Assembly: GCA_963792025.1 (NCBI GenBank)
Contig: CAWBUS010000004.1
Location: 248,001-312,000 of the forward strand
Reading direction: 5' to 3'
Length of the DNA stretch: 64,000 nucleotides
DNA from: Ginsengibacter sp963792025
GTDB lineage: Bacteria; Bacteroidota; Bacteroidia; Chitinophagales; Chitinophagaceae
In this document: positions 39,219 to 48,585 of the stretch, piece after piece
Layout of the letters: every line of letters starts with the position of its first letter
Numbering within the stretch: position 1 is the stretch's first letter
Notes under the pieces: model-generated
What the model was told of the DNA's origin: nothing
The model's input: the letters and a program-made list of their open reading frames with translations, nothing else
The model's database searches: none
Position numbers and translations under genes: made by a program

Positions 39219-39527
39219 ATGCAATCGGTTATTAATTTTTTACATGAGAATATAGAAGCGGTCTATGTAGTAATACTCATGATATTTTTAGGGATTGAAG
39301 TTATTGGAAGGGTGCCGAGTGTATTGCATACACCATTAATGAGTGGCGCTAATGCAATTCATGGGGTTGTAATTATTGGCGCCATAATAGTGATGGGTAA
39401 AGCTGAAAACGGAAATTACCTGGCACTCATTTTAGGATTCTTAGCCGTTGTATTGGGCACTTTAAATGTTGTTGGCGGGTTTGTCGTCACAGATCGAATG
39501 CTGGAAATGTTCAAAAAGAAAAAATAG
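39219..39527 (+). CDS. pntAB: NAD(P) transhydrogenase subunit alpha part 2
   Basis: A 102-residue membrane subunit, the small part of transmembrane domain II. It begins MQSVINFLHENIEAVYVVIL, has three to four hydrophobic segments (about 13-30, 47-62, 67-92), the conserved PSVLHTPLMSGANAIHGVV and ends in a basic tail MFKKKK. It lies eight bases after pntAA. Together with PntAA and PntB it couples hydride transfer from NADH to NADP+ with proton import. Confidence 0.95.
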   Translation: MQSVINFLHENIEAVYVVILMIFLGIEVIGRVPSVLHTPLMSGANAIHGVVIIGAIIVMGKAENGNYLALILGFLAVVLGTLNVVGGFVVTDRMLEMFKKKK

Positions 39528-39635
39528 CGGAAAATTTTATTCGTGAATTAAGCGAATTAAAATATTAGTAACTAACTGTGACCAGTAAACGAATTAACCA
39601 ATAAACGAATTAACTAATAAACTATTCAACAATTA

Positions 39636-41060
39636 ATGTCAGGAATATTATCAATTTGTTATCTCATTGCTTCAGTAACTTTTATTCTTGGATTAAAAAT
39701 GTTATCGAATCCCGCAACTGCAAGAAGAGGAAATCTTATTGCAGCCGCAGGTATGATCATTGCAATTCTCGGAACTATTTTTTTATACGATAATGACGGA
39801 AAAAAATTAGGAAATTATCCCTGGATTTTTTCTGCAATTATTATTGGAATTGTTATCGGTACGCTGGCAGCAAAGAAAGTGAAGATGACAGCAATGCCCG
39901 AACTGGTAAGCTTTTTTAATGGGATGGGCGGAGCATGCGCTTCTTTAATTTCGATTGTTGAGTTCGATTATTTGTTCCGGACTAATAAAATGCTGGATTC
40001 AACATTCTTTTCAGGTGTCGTTCCCCTTGGACATTACCTCACAATTATTGCAGGAACTATTATAGGCAGCGTTTCATTTGCTGGCAGCATGATTGCCTGG
40101 GGTAAGTTGAACGGAAAAATTAAAGACTTCACTTTTAAAGGTCAACACAGTTTTAACCTTGTTGTTTTTGCTTTAGCGCTTGCCGGCGCAGTATTTACTT
40201 ATCAAACTAATGTTAAAGGTGCCGATATTCCATTCTTTATTACAGTTTTCCTGGCGCTGTCATACGGCGTATTTTTTGTGCTGCCTATTGGTGGTGCAGA
40301 CATGCCTGTTGTAATTTCTTTGCTCAATTCTTTTACCGGTGTGGCAGCAGCATGTGGCGGTTTTTTGTATAATAACAAAGCAATGCTTACTGGCGGCATT
40401 TTAGTAGGTGCGGCGGGAACTTTGCTCACCATTCTAATGTGCCGTGCAATGAACAGAAGTCTCGTGAATGTTTTGATAGGTTCTTTTGGTGGTGCAAAAG
40501 CTTCAGCAGCTTCTTCGGGTACACAAGGTAGTTATAAAGAAATTTCAATAAGTGACGCCGCAATGGTTATGACCTATTCAAAAAAAGTGATGATAGTTCC
40601 CGGCTATGGATTGGCAGTTGCACAGGCGCAACATGCCTGCCATGAACTCGAAAAGGTATTGGAAGAAAAAGGGGTTGAAGTAAAATATGCCATTCACCCG
40701 GTCGCAGGCCGTATGCCCGGTCATATGAATGTTTTATTAGCTGAAGCTGACGTGAGCTATGATAAGTTACTGGAGATGGACGATGCTAATGAAGAATTTA
40801 AAAGCACTGACGTTGTGTTGATTTTAGGAGCGAATGATGTTGTAAATCCGGCAGCAAAAAATGATCCTTCCTCACCTATTTATGGCATGCCTATACTCGA
40901 AGTGGAGCTTGCTAAAACGGTTATTGTAAATAAAAGAAGCATGAAGCCCGGTTACGCTGGTATTGAAAATGATCTGTTCTTTCATCCCAAAACATCTATG
41001 CTTTTCGGCGATGCAAAAAAGGTACTTCAGGATCTTATAGCAGAAATAAAAAATTTATAG
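39636..41060 (+). CDS. pntB: NAD(P) transhydrogenase subunit beta
   Basis: A 474-residue subunit. About eight to nine transmembrane helices occupy residues 1-275 (domain II). The C-terminal NADP(H)-binding domain III follows with MIVPGYGLAVAQAQHACHELE, HPVAGRMPGHMNVLLAEADV, and VLILGANDVVNPAAKNDPSSPIYGMP, all hallmark motifs. Length and motifs are intact, in contrast to pntAA upstream. The 108-base gap from pntAB contains repeated AATTAAC/AACGAATTAAC-like stretches (39540-39632) but no gene. Confidence 0.96.
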   Translation: MSGILSICYLIASVTFILGLKMLSNPATARRGNLIAAAGMIIAILGTIFLYDNDGKKLGNYPWIFSAIIIGIVIGTLAAKKVKMTAMPELVSFFNGMGGACASLISIVEFDYLFRTNKMLDSTFFSGVVPLGHYLTIIAGTIIGSVSFAGSMIAWGKLNGKIKDFTFKGQHSFNLVVFALALAGAVFTYQTNVKGADIPFFITVFLALSYGVFFVLPIGGADMPVVISLLNSFTGVAAACGGFLYNNKAMLTGGILVGAAGTLLTILMCRAMNRSLVNVLIGSFGGAKASAASSGTQGSYKEISISDAAMVMTYSKKVMIVPGYGLAVAQAQHACHELEKVLEEKGVEVKYAIHPVAGRMPGHMNVLLAEADVSYDKLLEMDDANEEFKSTDVVLILGANDVVNPAAKNDPSSPIYGMPILEVELAKTVIVNKRSMKPGYAGIENDLFFHPKTSMLFGDAKKVLQDLIAEIKNL

Positions 41061-41089
41061 GACCACTTTTTCGCTAATTCCTTTGTATC

Positions 41090-42523
41090 CTAAAAACCCG
41101 ATCTTATTATTCCCGGGTATAAATTTGAAGTCTTAAGTATTAATTCACCAAACAAAGTATTTGCCCAGGCAAACCATTTGCGTGAAAAATTATTTGCATC
41201 GTTTTTGTTAAACGACTCATGCATAAATCCTGTTCCGGCATTAGATCCTTTCAACATCAGGATGCATTTTTTTATTTCGTTTTGATCTATACTTGTTAAT
41301 CCACGCATAATGATACTCAATGGCCATATTCGGTCCATTCCTGCATGAGGTCCGCCAATACCTTCGCCTGCACTTCCTTTAAAGAAGAATGGATTATCCT
41401 GCGAAAGCACAAACTTCCTGGTATTTATATAAACAGCATCACTTTGATTTGCCGCATTCAAATAAGGCAATGATAATAGACTGGGGACATTAGCATCGTC
41501 CATCAGGTTAAAACTTCCGAAACCATTTATTTCATAGGCAAATATTTTTCCAAACTTATCACGGTTAATTATTGCATATTGATGTAATGCTGATTCCACT
41601 TCATTCGCAAGCTGCAAACATTCATTGGCTAATGTATTATTTTTTCTTATCGATTGAACCATGTCTGCAGCATTCTTTAACGAAACAACAGCAAAGAAGT
41701 TAGACGGAACAAGAAACGGAAAAATAGTGGCGTCATCACTTGGCCTGAACATAGAGCATATCAATCCCACTGGCCTTACTGGATATCCAAATCCACCGAG
41801 GGGAACTGTATCTGTTGCGAATGCTGTTGTTCTCTGAAAAGAATACGGCCCGTTTCCATGTTTTCTTTGTTGTTCTTTAAATGTTTTAAGAATGATCTTA
41901 ACTGCTTCTTCCCAATCTGATTCAAAAGGCGTCACGTCTCCAGTAAGTTTCCAGTATTGATGGGCCAGCCTTATTGGGTAACACAATGAATCTATTTCCC
42001 ATTTGCGCTCATGTATCCCGGGCTTCATTTCTGTTAAATCACTTTTCCATTCGCTGATCTTATTTTCATTCTTGTAAAAAGCATTGGCATAACTGTCAAG
42101 ATGAATACATTTTACTTGCCGGTTTATAACTCCTTTTATTAATTGTTGAAGATGTTGATCATCTTTTACTAATGATAAGTAAGGCCAAACCTGGGCTGTG
42201 CTATCACGCAGCCACATCGCGTCAATATCGCCGGTTATCACATAAGTATCGGGTTTGCCATTGATGATTTCAAAATCAACAGTAGTATCTAAAGTGTTTG
42301 GGAAACAATTTTCGAATAGCCATGCCAGTTCTGGATCAGCAATTTCTTTCTTTAATTTTCTGATTATGTTTTCAACTGCTTCACTTGTAAATTTTCTATC
42401 AGAAACCGCCGGCCTGTTACTTTCAAAAGGGTTTTTGTTGAACGCAAGGGCTCCGGATTCCTTTAATAAAATTCCAGAGGCAAGGATGCCAGCCGTTTGA
42501 AGGAATTGTCTTCTGTTGTTCAT
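41090..42523 (-). CDS. Glycoside hydrolase family 125 (exo-alpha-1,6-mannosidase type), Tat-like signal
   Basis: A 477-residue enzyme with N-terminus MNNRRQFLQTAGILASG, a twin-arginine signal. The catalytic domain matches GH125: LFENCFPNTLDTTVDF, VITGDIDAMWLRDSTAQVWPYL with the conserved Asp, WEIDSLCYPIRLAHQYW, FGYPVRPVGLICSMFRPSDDA, GEGIGGPHAGMDRIWPLSI and WFAWANTLFGELIL. Characterised members remove terminal alpha-1,6-linked mannose by inversion. Its placement between pntB and DUF1573 genes gives no substrate clue; no SusC/SusD pair is present. Activity is inferred from family. Confidence 0.9.
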   Translation of the reverse strand: MNNRRQFLQTAGILASGILLKESGALAFNKNPFESNRPAVSDRKFTSEAVENIIRKLKKEIADPELAWLFENCFPNTLDTTVDFEIINGKPDTYVITGDIDAMWLRDSTAQVWPYLSLVKDDQHLQQLIKGVINRQVKCIHLDSYANAFYKNENKISEWKSDLTEMKPGIHERKWEIDSLCYPIRLAHQYWKLTGDVTPFESDWEEAVKIILKTFKEQQRKHGNGPYSFQRTTAFATDTVPLGGFGYPVRPVGLICSMFRPSDDATIFPFLVPSNFFAVVSLKNAADMVQSIRKNNTLANECLQLANEVESALHQYAIINRDKFGKIFAYEINGFGSFNLMDDANVPSLLSLPYLNAANQSDAVYINTRKFVLSQDNPFFFKGSAGEGIGGPHAGMDRIWPLSIIMRGLTSIDQNEIKKCILMLKGSNAGTGFMHESFNKNDANNFSRKWFAWANTLFGELILKTSNLYPGIIRSGF

Positions 42524-42641
42524 TAATTATTTTTTTAGGAAGAAAATTTTAATGCAATCATACAATTGGTAAATTATACAGTAATTCGAAATTATGTAAT
42601 TACCATGGGCAAAATATTTCATTTAAACAATACGGTCAAAT

Positions 42642-42665
42642 AAAAAACCCCTGCAATTGCAAGGG
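42642..42665 (-). terminator. Terminator of the DUF1573 genes
   Basis: On the minus strand CCCTTGCAATTGCAGGGG forms a stem followed by TTTTTTATTT. It lies 25 bases after the second DUF1573 gene. Confidence 0.85.
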
Positions 42666-42689
42666 TCTCTCATTTGATGAATTTATTTT

Positions 42690-43229
42690 TTAAGATTTTG
42701 AAGTTGCAGGAAGTGCAGCAGATGCTGCCTTTCTTGCTTTCCTTGCTTTTTTACCGGCTGTGGAAGTTGTGTTGGAATTAGTTACCGAGGTAGATGAAGT
42801 TTCCGCAACATTCTTTTTAACCTGGCCAGTCGTCATGGCTTTTGCGTACGCAGCTGAATCTAATACTTCACCCGTGAGTTTAATAAATTTTATATCGGAT
42901 GCTCCGGCAAACTTTACCGTGAGTGTCTTATCGATATGTCCAAGATTCGCTGCATTGTAGGTGGCATGTATAACGCCTGTTTTGCCCGGGGCAATTGGTG
43001 CCTTGGTATAATCGGAAATTGTGCAGCCACAAGTAGGATTAGCCTGGTCAATCAGTAAATCCTGTTTGCCAATATTTGTAACAATAAATGTGGCTGTTGC
43101 CGGTACGTTTTGTTTCACTTTGCCAAGGTCATATGTCTCAACGTTAATTTTAGCAATATCATCCGCCTTAGTTTGAGCGAATAACGAAGAAGAGGATAAT
43201 GCTAAAGCAGCAAATAGTAATTTTTTCAT
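42690..43229 (-). CDS. Secreted DUF1573 protein
   Basis: A 179-residue protein with a signal peptide (MKKLLFAALALSSSSLFAQ). A single DUF1573 (ASPM/SPD-2/Hydin-like) domain follows: YDLGKVKQNVPATATFIVTN, NPTCGCTISDY, APGKTGVIHATYNA. The tail is Ser/Thr-rich, then lysine-rich (KKARKARKAA). The Cys-Gly-Cys motif is typical. The domain has an Ig-like fold and unknown function in the periplasm. The ATG at 43229 begins the signal peptide. It is the second gene of a tandem pair with another DUF1573 protein. Confidence 0.88.
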   Translation of the reverse strand: MKKLLFAALALSSSSLFAQTKADDIAKINVETYDLGKVKQNVPATATFIVTNIGKQDLLIDQANPTCGCTISDYTKAPIAPGKTGVIHATYNAANLGHIDKTLTVKFAGASDIKFIKLTGEVLDSAAYAKAMTTGQVKKNVAETSSTSVTNSNTTSTAGKKARKARKAASAALPATSKS

Positions 43230-43249
43230 AATAGTTTGTTTATTGTTTT

Positions 43250-43759
43250 TTATTGTTCGTTTTTTAAAGAGTTTAATGATGTATTTGCAGGTGCTGACGT
43301 AACCGGTGTTTTCCAAACATCTCCTTTTATGGTAATCTGTTTAACCTGGTTGCCATTGTAGGTTATAGTAACTGGTTTGGCAAATGGTCCTTCGTTTTGT
43401 GCATTATAGCCAACAATTATTTGTGCGGTGGCACCGGGGGCGACTACCTCTTTGTTCCATACCGGAGTGGTGCATCCACAACTGGCCTGTACATTCTCAA
43501 GAGAAAACGGAGTGGTACCGGTATTTGTAAATTCGAAGATATGAGTAACGGGCTTGCCCTGTGGAATTTTACCGAAATCGAATTCACTTTCTTTAAGATT
43601 TAGAGATTCAGTTACCGGTTTAGTATCGTTAGGCGAGGCGGAGGGACTTCCTATATCTGGCTTCTTTATATTGCTTTTAGTAACATTGGCAGCACTTGTT
43701 TGTGCAAAAGTTGCCATACTGAAAGCAAATCCTAAAAAAAAAGTAAATATAAATTTCAT
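43250..43759 (-). CDS. Secreted DUF1573 protein
   Basis: A 169-residue paralogue of the following gene, with signal peptide (MKFIFTFFLGFAFSMATFAQ) and one DUF1573 domain: SEFDFGKIPQGKPVTHIFEF, VQASCGCTTPVWNKEVVAPG and QIIVGYNAQNEGPFAKPVTI. The Cys-Gly-Cys motif is conserved. A promoter with TTTG and TATCTTTG lies upstream, and the two genes are 20 bases apart, so they form an operon ending at the terminator near 42650. The start was moved from 43801 to 43759 to match the signal peptide. Confidence 0.9.
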   Translation of the reverse strand: MKFIFTFFLGFAFSMATFAQTSAANVTKSNIKKPDIGSPSASPNDTKPVTESLNLKESEFDFGKIPQGKPVTHIFEFTNTGTTPFSLENVQASCGCTTPVWNKEVVAPGATAQIIVGYNAQNEGPFAKPVTITYNGNQVKQITIKGDVWKTPVTSAPANTSLNSLKNEQ

Positions 43760-43779
43760 TATCTTGTTTATTGTGCTTT

Positions 43780-43812
43780 CAAAGATAATAAAACGCGGCA
43801 AAAGGTTGCAAA
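43780..43812 (-). promoter_or_regulatory. Promoter of the DUF1573 operon
   Basis: On the minus strand TTTG (43809-43812) and TATCTTTG (43780-43787), 21 bases apart, match the Bacteroidota consensus. Transcription would start about 15 bases before the ATG at 43759. Confidence 0.65.
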
Positions 43813-43871
43813 TTGTGAACAGGTTATCACTTTTTTAACAATCGTCATTCATAATTAATATTTTTGCTACT

Positions 43872-46256
43872 ATGGACGAAAATTACCTGACTGATGAGGC
43901 TCTTCTTCAAAATTTGACTTTTGATAAGTTCAGGGAAGAAGTACTGAAAGATTATCGCACAGTTTGTGAAAGCCGTGAAGCCAGTATATTGGGCAGAAAG
44001 GAGGTGCTCACCGGTAAAGCAAAGTTTGGCATTTTTGGCGCTGGTAAGGAGGTGGCCCAGGTGGCTATGGCAAAGTTTTTCATGCCAGGCGATTTCAGGG
44101 CCGGGTATTACCGGGATCAGACGTTCATGTTCGCAAGCGGACTTGCTACCATCGAACAATTTTTTTCTCAATTGTATGCTGATCCAGAAATAAATAACGA
44201 TCCTTTTAGTGCAGGGCGCCAGATGAATTCGCATTTTGCTACAAAATTTGTAGATGAAAATGGCAATTGGCTGCCTCTTTCCCAATTGAAAAATATCTCT
44301 TCAGACATTGCGCCTACGGCCGGCCAAATGCCAAGAGCACTTGGACTTGCACTTGCTTCAAAACTTTTCAGGGAAGAAAAAGATTTGAATAAAATGAAAG
44401 ATTTAAGTGAAAACGGAAATGAAATCTGTTTTTGCACTATTGGTGACGCTGCTACATCAGAGGGACATTTTTGGGAGGCAATGAATGCAGCCGGAGTACT
44501 TCAGATACCATTGGCAGTATTTGTATGGGATGATGGCTATGGAATATCGGTACCTAAAGAATATCAAACAACAAAATCATCTATTTCAAAAGCACTGAGC
44601 GGTTTACAAAAAACTGAAGATAGTAACGGAATAAATATTTACAATTTAAAAGGATGGGATTATGCCGGTATGTGTGAAGTACTTGAAGTAGCTATAAAAC
44701 ATGTTCGGGAAACTCATACGCCTGCTCTTTTTCACGTAGAAGAAATAACGCAGCCGCAGGGACATTCTACTTCGGGTAGCCAGGAGCGTTATAAAACCTC
44801 GGAGAGGCTCACCTGGGAAAATCAATGGGAGTGCAGGAAGCAGATGCGTGAGTGGATTATTGAAAATGCCCTTGCAGATGATAATGAATTACGTGATATC
44901 GAAATCGCTGCAAAGAAGCTAGTAAAACAAAGCAGGCAAGATGCGTGGGAAAAATACATTACGCCTATCAGGAAGCAGGTGAGTGATGTAGTCTCATTGC
45001 TTCAGGCTGATTTAGATCAACAAAAAAATAAGGATGGGATTCAAAAATTGATAGATAAGCTCTCCTCTAACCGGGAACCTTTAAGACGTGATGTAATGAA
45101 AACGCTTTCAATAGCGCTCAATTATCCCGGTTTACCATCGGAGGCAATGAAAAATTACTACGATGATCTTGTAAAAGAAAACACTAAGATATTTAATTCG
45201 AATCTTTATAATGAAGGGCCAAAATCAGCGCTTAAAGTTGGCCATATCAAAGCAGTCTATAACGAAGACGCGGAATCGATAAACGGCTACGAAATATTGA
45301 ACAAATATTTTGATGCACTTTTTGCAAATAATAATAAAGTCATTGCCTTTGGCGAAGACCTGGGGCACATAGGTGATGTAAACCAGGGCTTCAGTGGATT
45401 GCAGGCGAAGTATGGTGAAAGCAGAATATTCGACACGGGTATTCGGGAGCTAAGTATAATTGGGCAAGGGATTGGACTTGCACTGCGTGGCTTAAGGCCT
45501 ATTGCAGAAATACAATATCTTGATTATTTGTTATATGGATTGCAGCCTTTAAGTGACGATGTATGTACGACTTATTTTCGCACCATGGGCCAGCAAAGCA
45601 TACCGCTGATTGTTCGCACACGTGGGCATCGGCTTGAAGGAATCTGGCACAGTGGGTCGCCCATGGCAATGATCATTAATTCACTTCGTGGAATGTATGT
45701 ATGTGTGCCTAGAAATATGGTTCAGGCTGTAGGCATGTACAATACATTATTACAAAGCAACGATCCTGCTTTGATGATTGAATGTTTGAATGGTTATCGC
45801 TTAAAAGAAAAATTACCGGCAAACTTAATCGAATATACGGTACCGTTAGGTGTGCCGGAAGTTGTTAAAGAAGGCAATGATATAACTATGGTTGCCTATG
45901 GTGCCACGCTAAGAATTGTAGAGGAGGCAGCACAGATTTTGGAAGAGATGAAAATAAGCTGTGAAGTAATTGACGTTCAAACATTGCTGCCGTTCGATAT
46001 TAATCACCTGATTCTTGCTTCATTAAAAAAGACAAACCGTATTGTTTTTATTGATGAAGACGTTCCCGGTGGAGCAGCAGCCTATATGTTTAATAAAGTA
46101 ATGGAAGAGCAGGGTGGCTATAGATGGCTCGATGTTTCTCCGCGAACGCTTACGGGAAAAGACCACCGACCTTCTTACGGAAGTGATGGTGATTATTTTA
46201 GTAAGCCAAATGTTGAAGATGTAATTAAAATTGCAAAAGAAATGATGGCCGAATAG
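43872..46256 (+). CDS. Fused alpha/beta E1 of branched-chain 2-oxoacid dehydrogenase
   Basis: A 794-residue protein joining both E1 subunits. The alpha half (1-about 380) holds RDQTFMFASGL, the thiamine-diphosphate motif GDAATSEGHFWEAMNAAG and HSTSGSQERYK. The beta half (about 450-794) holds VIAFGEDLGHIGDVNQGFSG, IFDTGIRELSIIGQGIGLAL, RTRGHRLEGIWHSGSP and CEVIDVQTLLPFD. Fused E1 proteins of this type are common in Bacteroidota and oxidise the 2-oxoacids of Val, Leu and Ile; pyruvate as substrate is less likely. No E2/E3 genes are adjacent. A TTG-free ATG start at 43872 follows a divergent promoter region shared with the DUF1573 operon. Confidence 0.92.
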   Translation: MDENYLTDEALLQNLTFDKFREEVLKDYRTVCESREASILGRKEVLTGKAKFGIFGAGKEVAQVAMAKFFMPGDFRAGYYRDQTFMFASGLATIEQFFSQLYADPEINNDPFSAGRQMNSHFATKFVDENGNWLPLSQLKNISSDIAPTAGQMPRALGLALASKLFREEKDLNKMKDLSENGNEICFCTIGDAATSEGHFWEAMNAAGVLQIPLAVFVWDDGYGISVPKEYQTTKSSISKALSGLQKTEDSNGINIYNLKGWDYAGMCEVLEVAIKHVRETHTPALFHVEEITQPQGHSTSGSQERYKTSERLTWENQWECRKQMREWIIENALADDNELRDIEIAAKKLVKQSRQDAWEKYITPIRKQVSDVVSLLQADLDQQKNKDGIQKLIDKLSSNREPLRRDVMKTLSIALNYPGLPSEAMKNYYDDLVKENTKIFNSNLYNEGPKSALKVGHIKAVYNEDAESINGYEILNKYFDALFANNNKVIAFGEDLGHIGDVNQGFSGLQAKYGESRIFDTGIRELSIIGQGIGLALRGLRPIAEIQYLDYLLYGLQPLSDDVCTTYFRTMGQQSIPLIVRTRGHRLEGIWHSGSPMAMIINSLRGMYVCVPRNMVQAVGMYNTLLQSNDPALMIECLNGYRLKEKLPANLIEYTVPLGVPEVVKEGNDITMVAYGATLRIVEEAAQILEEMKISCEVIDVQTLLPFDINHLILASLKKTNRIVFIDEDVPGGAAAYMFNKVMEEQGGYRWLDVSPRTLTGKDHRPSYGSDGDYFSKPNVEDVIKIAKEMMAE

Positions 46257-46355
46257 TTCAATAATTAATTAGGTATATAGTTGCCGGATATTCTAATCTC
46301 GAAAAAGTGAAATTGAAACTTCGGCAACAAAAGACCCTTCAAGCAAAAAGAACCC

Positions 46356-47156
46356 ATGAAATTAACCCTCTACCAAATAGATGCATTTACCGACCGGCTT
46401 TTTTCCGGCAATCCCGCGGCAGTGGTACCTCTTGATAAGTGGATAAACGAAGAATTGATGCAAAATCTTGCTTTTGAAAACAATCTTTCAGAAACGGTTT
46501 TTTTTGTTCCTTCTGCGGAAGCTTCCAAAGCTGATTTCGATATAAGGTGGTTTACGCCGCAGCTTGAAATAAATTTATGTGGGCATGCCACACTTGCTTC
46601 AGCCTTTGTAATTTTTAATTATTTGAATTTTAATAAACCTGAAATTAAGTTTAGTTCTCAAAGCGGAATTTTACAAGTTGCAAAGGAAGGTGATCTCATC
46701 AAAATGAATTTCCCTTCGTGGAATCCAACTGAATTTAACAATCCGCCAATTAATCTTAAAGATGCCCTTGGCGGTGCCGATATTAAAGGCATTTATAAAA
46801 ACCGGGATCTGCTGGTGGAGTTAGCTGATGAAGATGCTGTTATAAATTGCGTTCCCGATTTTTCCGCAATGAAGAATACAGGATACAAAATAATTATTAC
46901 AGCACCTGGAAAATCTGTTGATTTTGTGTCAAGATTTTTTGCGCCGATCGCGGGTATTGACGAAGATCCGGTTACAGGTTCGGCTCATTCGCAATTGATT
47001 CCTTTTTGGAGTAAAAAACTAAATAAAGAAAAAATGAATGCCTTACAATTATCTAAACGGAGTGGGGTAATTTATTGTGAACAAATGGGTGACAGGGTAA
47101 TTATGGCAGGTAATTGTGTATTTTATCTGAAAGGCGAATTTGAAAGAGGAGATTAA
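46356..47156 (+). CDS. PhzF family isomerase/epimerase-like protein
   Basis: A 266-residue protein with the two-domain PhzF fold. It begins YQIDAFTDRLFSGNPAAVV and has the likely catalytic Glu46 in NNLSETVFF, WFTPQLEINLCGHATLAS, FAPIAGIDEDPVTGSAHSQL and a final DRVIMAGNCVFYLKGEF. PhzF-like proteins share the diaminopimelate epimerase fold, and most have no known substrate. There are no phenazine genes here. It is followed after two bases by a small membrane-protein gene, so the two are probably co-transcribed. Confidence 0.93.
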   Translation: MKLTLYQIDAFTDRLFSGNPAAVVPLDKWINEELMQNLAFENNLSETVFFVPSAEASKADFDIRWFTPQLEINLCGHATLASAFVIFNYLNFNKPEIKFSSQSGILQVAKEGDLIKMNFPSWNPTEFNNPPINLKDALGGADIKGIYKNRDLLVELADEDAVINCVPDFSAMKNTGYKIIITAPGKSVDFVSRFFAPIAGIDEDPVTGSAHSQLIPFWSKKLNKEKMNALQLSKRSGVIYCEQMGDRVIMAGNCVFYLKGEFERGD

Positions 47157-47158
47157 TT

Positions 47159-47452
47159 ATGATAAGTAATTCTGAGCGACATTTTATTGCGCAATGGAAG
47201 GAACAAAGAAGTGGTCCACGTTGGAAATACTATTTGCAATTTACAATCGCCTGGACGGTTGTTTCATTTCTTGTTATTTTTTTTCTCACGAAGCTTTTTA
47301 CTCCTTTATGGGAAAGAGGAGGCCGGAATTTAATATTCATTCTTATTGCAGCATCAATCGCTATAGGGTTTCTTTCAACTCACTTAACTTATAGCTTAAG
47401 TGAAAAAAAATATAATAAAATAATGGAGAGAGAAGGCGATAAATCGAATTAA
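47159..47452 (+). CDS. Small membrane protein
   Basis: A 97-residue protein with an acidic/basic N-terminus (ERHFIAQWKEQRSGPRWKYY), then two transmembrane segments (about 29-47 and 58-77) and a lysine-rich end. It begins two bases after the PhzF stop codon, so translation is likely coupled. I do not recognise a family. It converges with the YpdA gene 15 bases away. Confidence 0.65.
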   Translation: MISNSERHFIAQWKEQRSGPRWKYYLQFTIAWTVVSFLVIFFLTKLFTPLWERGGRNLIFILIAASIAIGFLSTHLTYSLSEKKYNKIMEREGDKSN

Positions 47453-47467
47453 TGGCACTTTATATCG

Positions 47468-48442
47468 CTATAATTTTTTTTTATTTATATCGGCAATTAT
47501 TTTTTCGGCGTGTTCTCTCGAGTTTTCAATAAAAAGCCGGTGGGTGTCCATTCCTCCGCAGATAACTCCAGCCAAATAAACTCCTTTTATATTGCTTTCA
47601 TAATTTAACTCGCTATAAGTTGGTTTGCAGATTTCATCTTTCGAAAGTTCAATGCCAAGGCTTCTTAAGAATTGAAGATTTGGCTGGTATCCCGTCATTG
47701 AAAGAACCCAATCATTTTCTATTGTTACAATACCTTCAGGAGTCTTTATATCAACTTCATGCTCTCTTATCTCAGCTACGGTTGAGTTGAAATATGCTTT
47801 TATAGAGCCCTCTGCAATTCGATTTTCAATATCGGGTTTAACCCAATATTTTACGCGATCACTTATCTTATCACCTCTAATCACCATTGTTACTGTTGCT
47901 CCTTTGCGCCAGGTTTCAAGTGCTGCGTCTATTGCCGAGTTGGCAGCTCCAACTACCAATATTTTTTGAAAAGCATAATAGTGTGGGTCTTTATAATAGT
48001 GTTTCACTTTTGGGCGATCTTCTCCTTTTACATTTAATAAATAAGGAATGTCGTAAAAGCCGGTCGCGATTATAATATTGGATGCCTGATATTCAGATTT
48101 ATTAGTTATGACAGTAAATAAGTTTTCATTTTTATTTACACGCTTAACTTCTTCAAATAAATGAATATTAAGATTTGAAGAAACAGCAACCCTGCGATAA
48201 TATTCCAAAGCTTCGTTTCGGGTGGGTTTTACATTGTTGCTGACAAAGGGAATTCCTCCAATTTCAAGGCGCTCGCTTGTACTGAAAAAAGTCATGTTGG
48301 ATGGGTAATTATAAATAGAATTAATCAACGCACCTTTTTCAATTAGACAATAGGTTAAGTTTGACTTTTTTGCTTCCAGTCCACAGGCGAGGCCTATTGG
48401 GCCACCTCCAATAATGACTACATCGTATATTTCAGTTTTCAT
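47468..48442 (-). CDS. ypdA: YpdA-type putative bacillithiol disulfide reductase
   Basis: A 324-residue FAD/NAD(P)-dependent reductase. The FAD motif is VIIGGGPIGLACGLEA (about residues 9-24), followed by NMTFFSTSERLEIGG, and an NADPH motif KILVVGAANSAIDAALE. A VLSMTGYQPN segment and C-terminal GVYLAGVICGGMDTHRLFIENSR complete the fold. YpdA reduces oxidised bacillithiol, the low-molecular-weight thiol found in several Bacteroidota as well as Firmicutes. It lacks the CxxC of thioredoxin reductases, consistent with YpdA. It is a single gene on the minus strand. Confidence 0.9.
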   Translation of the reverse strand: MKTEIYDVVIIGGGPIGLACGLEAKKSNLTYCLIEKGALINSIYNYPSNMTFFSTSERLEIGGIPFVSNNVKPTRNEALEYYRRVAVSSNLNIHLFEEVKRVNKNENLFTVITNKSEYQASNIIIATGFYDIPYLLNVKGEDRPKVKHYYKDPHYYAFQKILVVGAANSAIDAALETWRKGATVTMVIRGDKISDRVKYWVKPDIENRIAEGSIKAYFNSTVAEIREHEVDIKTPEGIVTIENDWVLSMTGYQPNLQFLRSLGIELSKDEICKPTYSELNYESNIKGVYLAGVICGGMDTHRLFIENSREHAEKIIADINKKKL

Positions 48443-48585
48443 AAATGGCTAAGTTATTACAATTATAATTTTGAATTTTACTTTTTGCTTTTAAAGAGAA
48501 TTCTATGTTTTATTTAAATGCAAACTCATTTATTTATATTGCCGGGCAGTATTATTTTAAATAGAGTAAAGCTTAAGCTGTAGTT

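Noticed and set aside
39540..39632. Repeated GAATTAA/AACGAATTAACTAA pattern between pntAB and pntB
   Set aside because: Looks like simple low-complexity AT sequence with short near-repeats; too short and irregular for a CRISPR array or an operator set.
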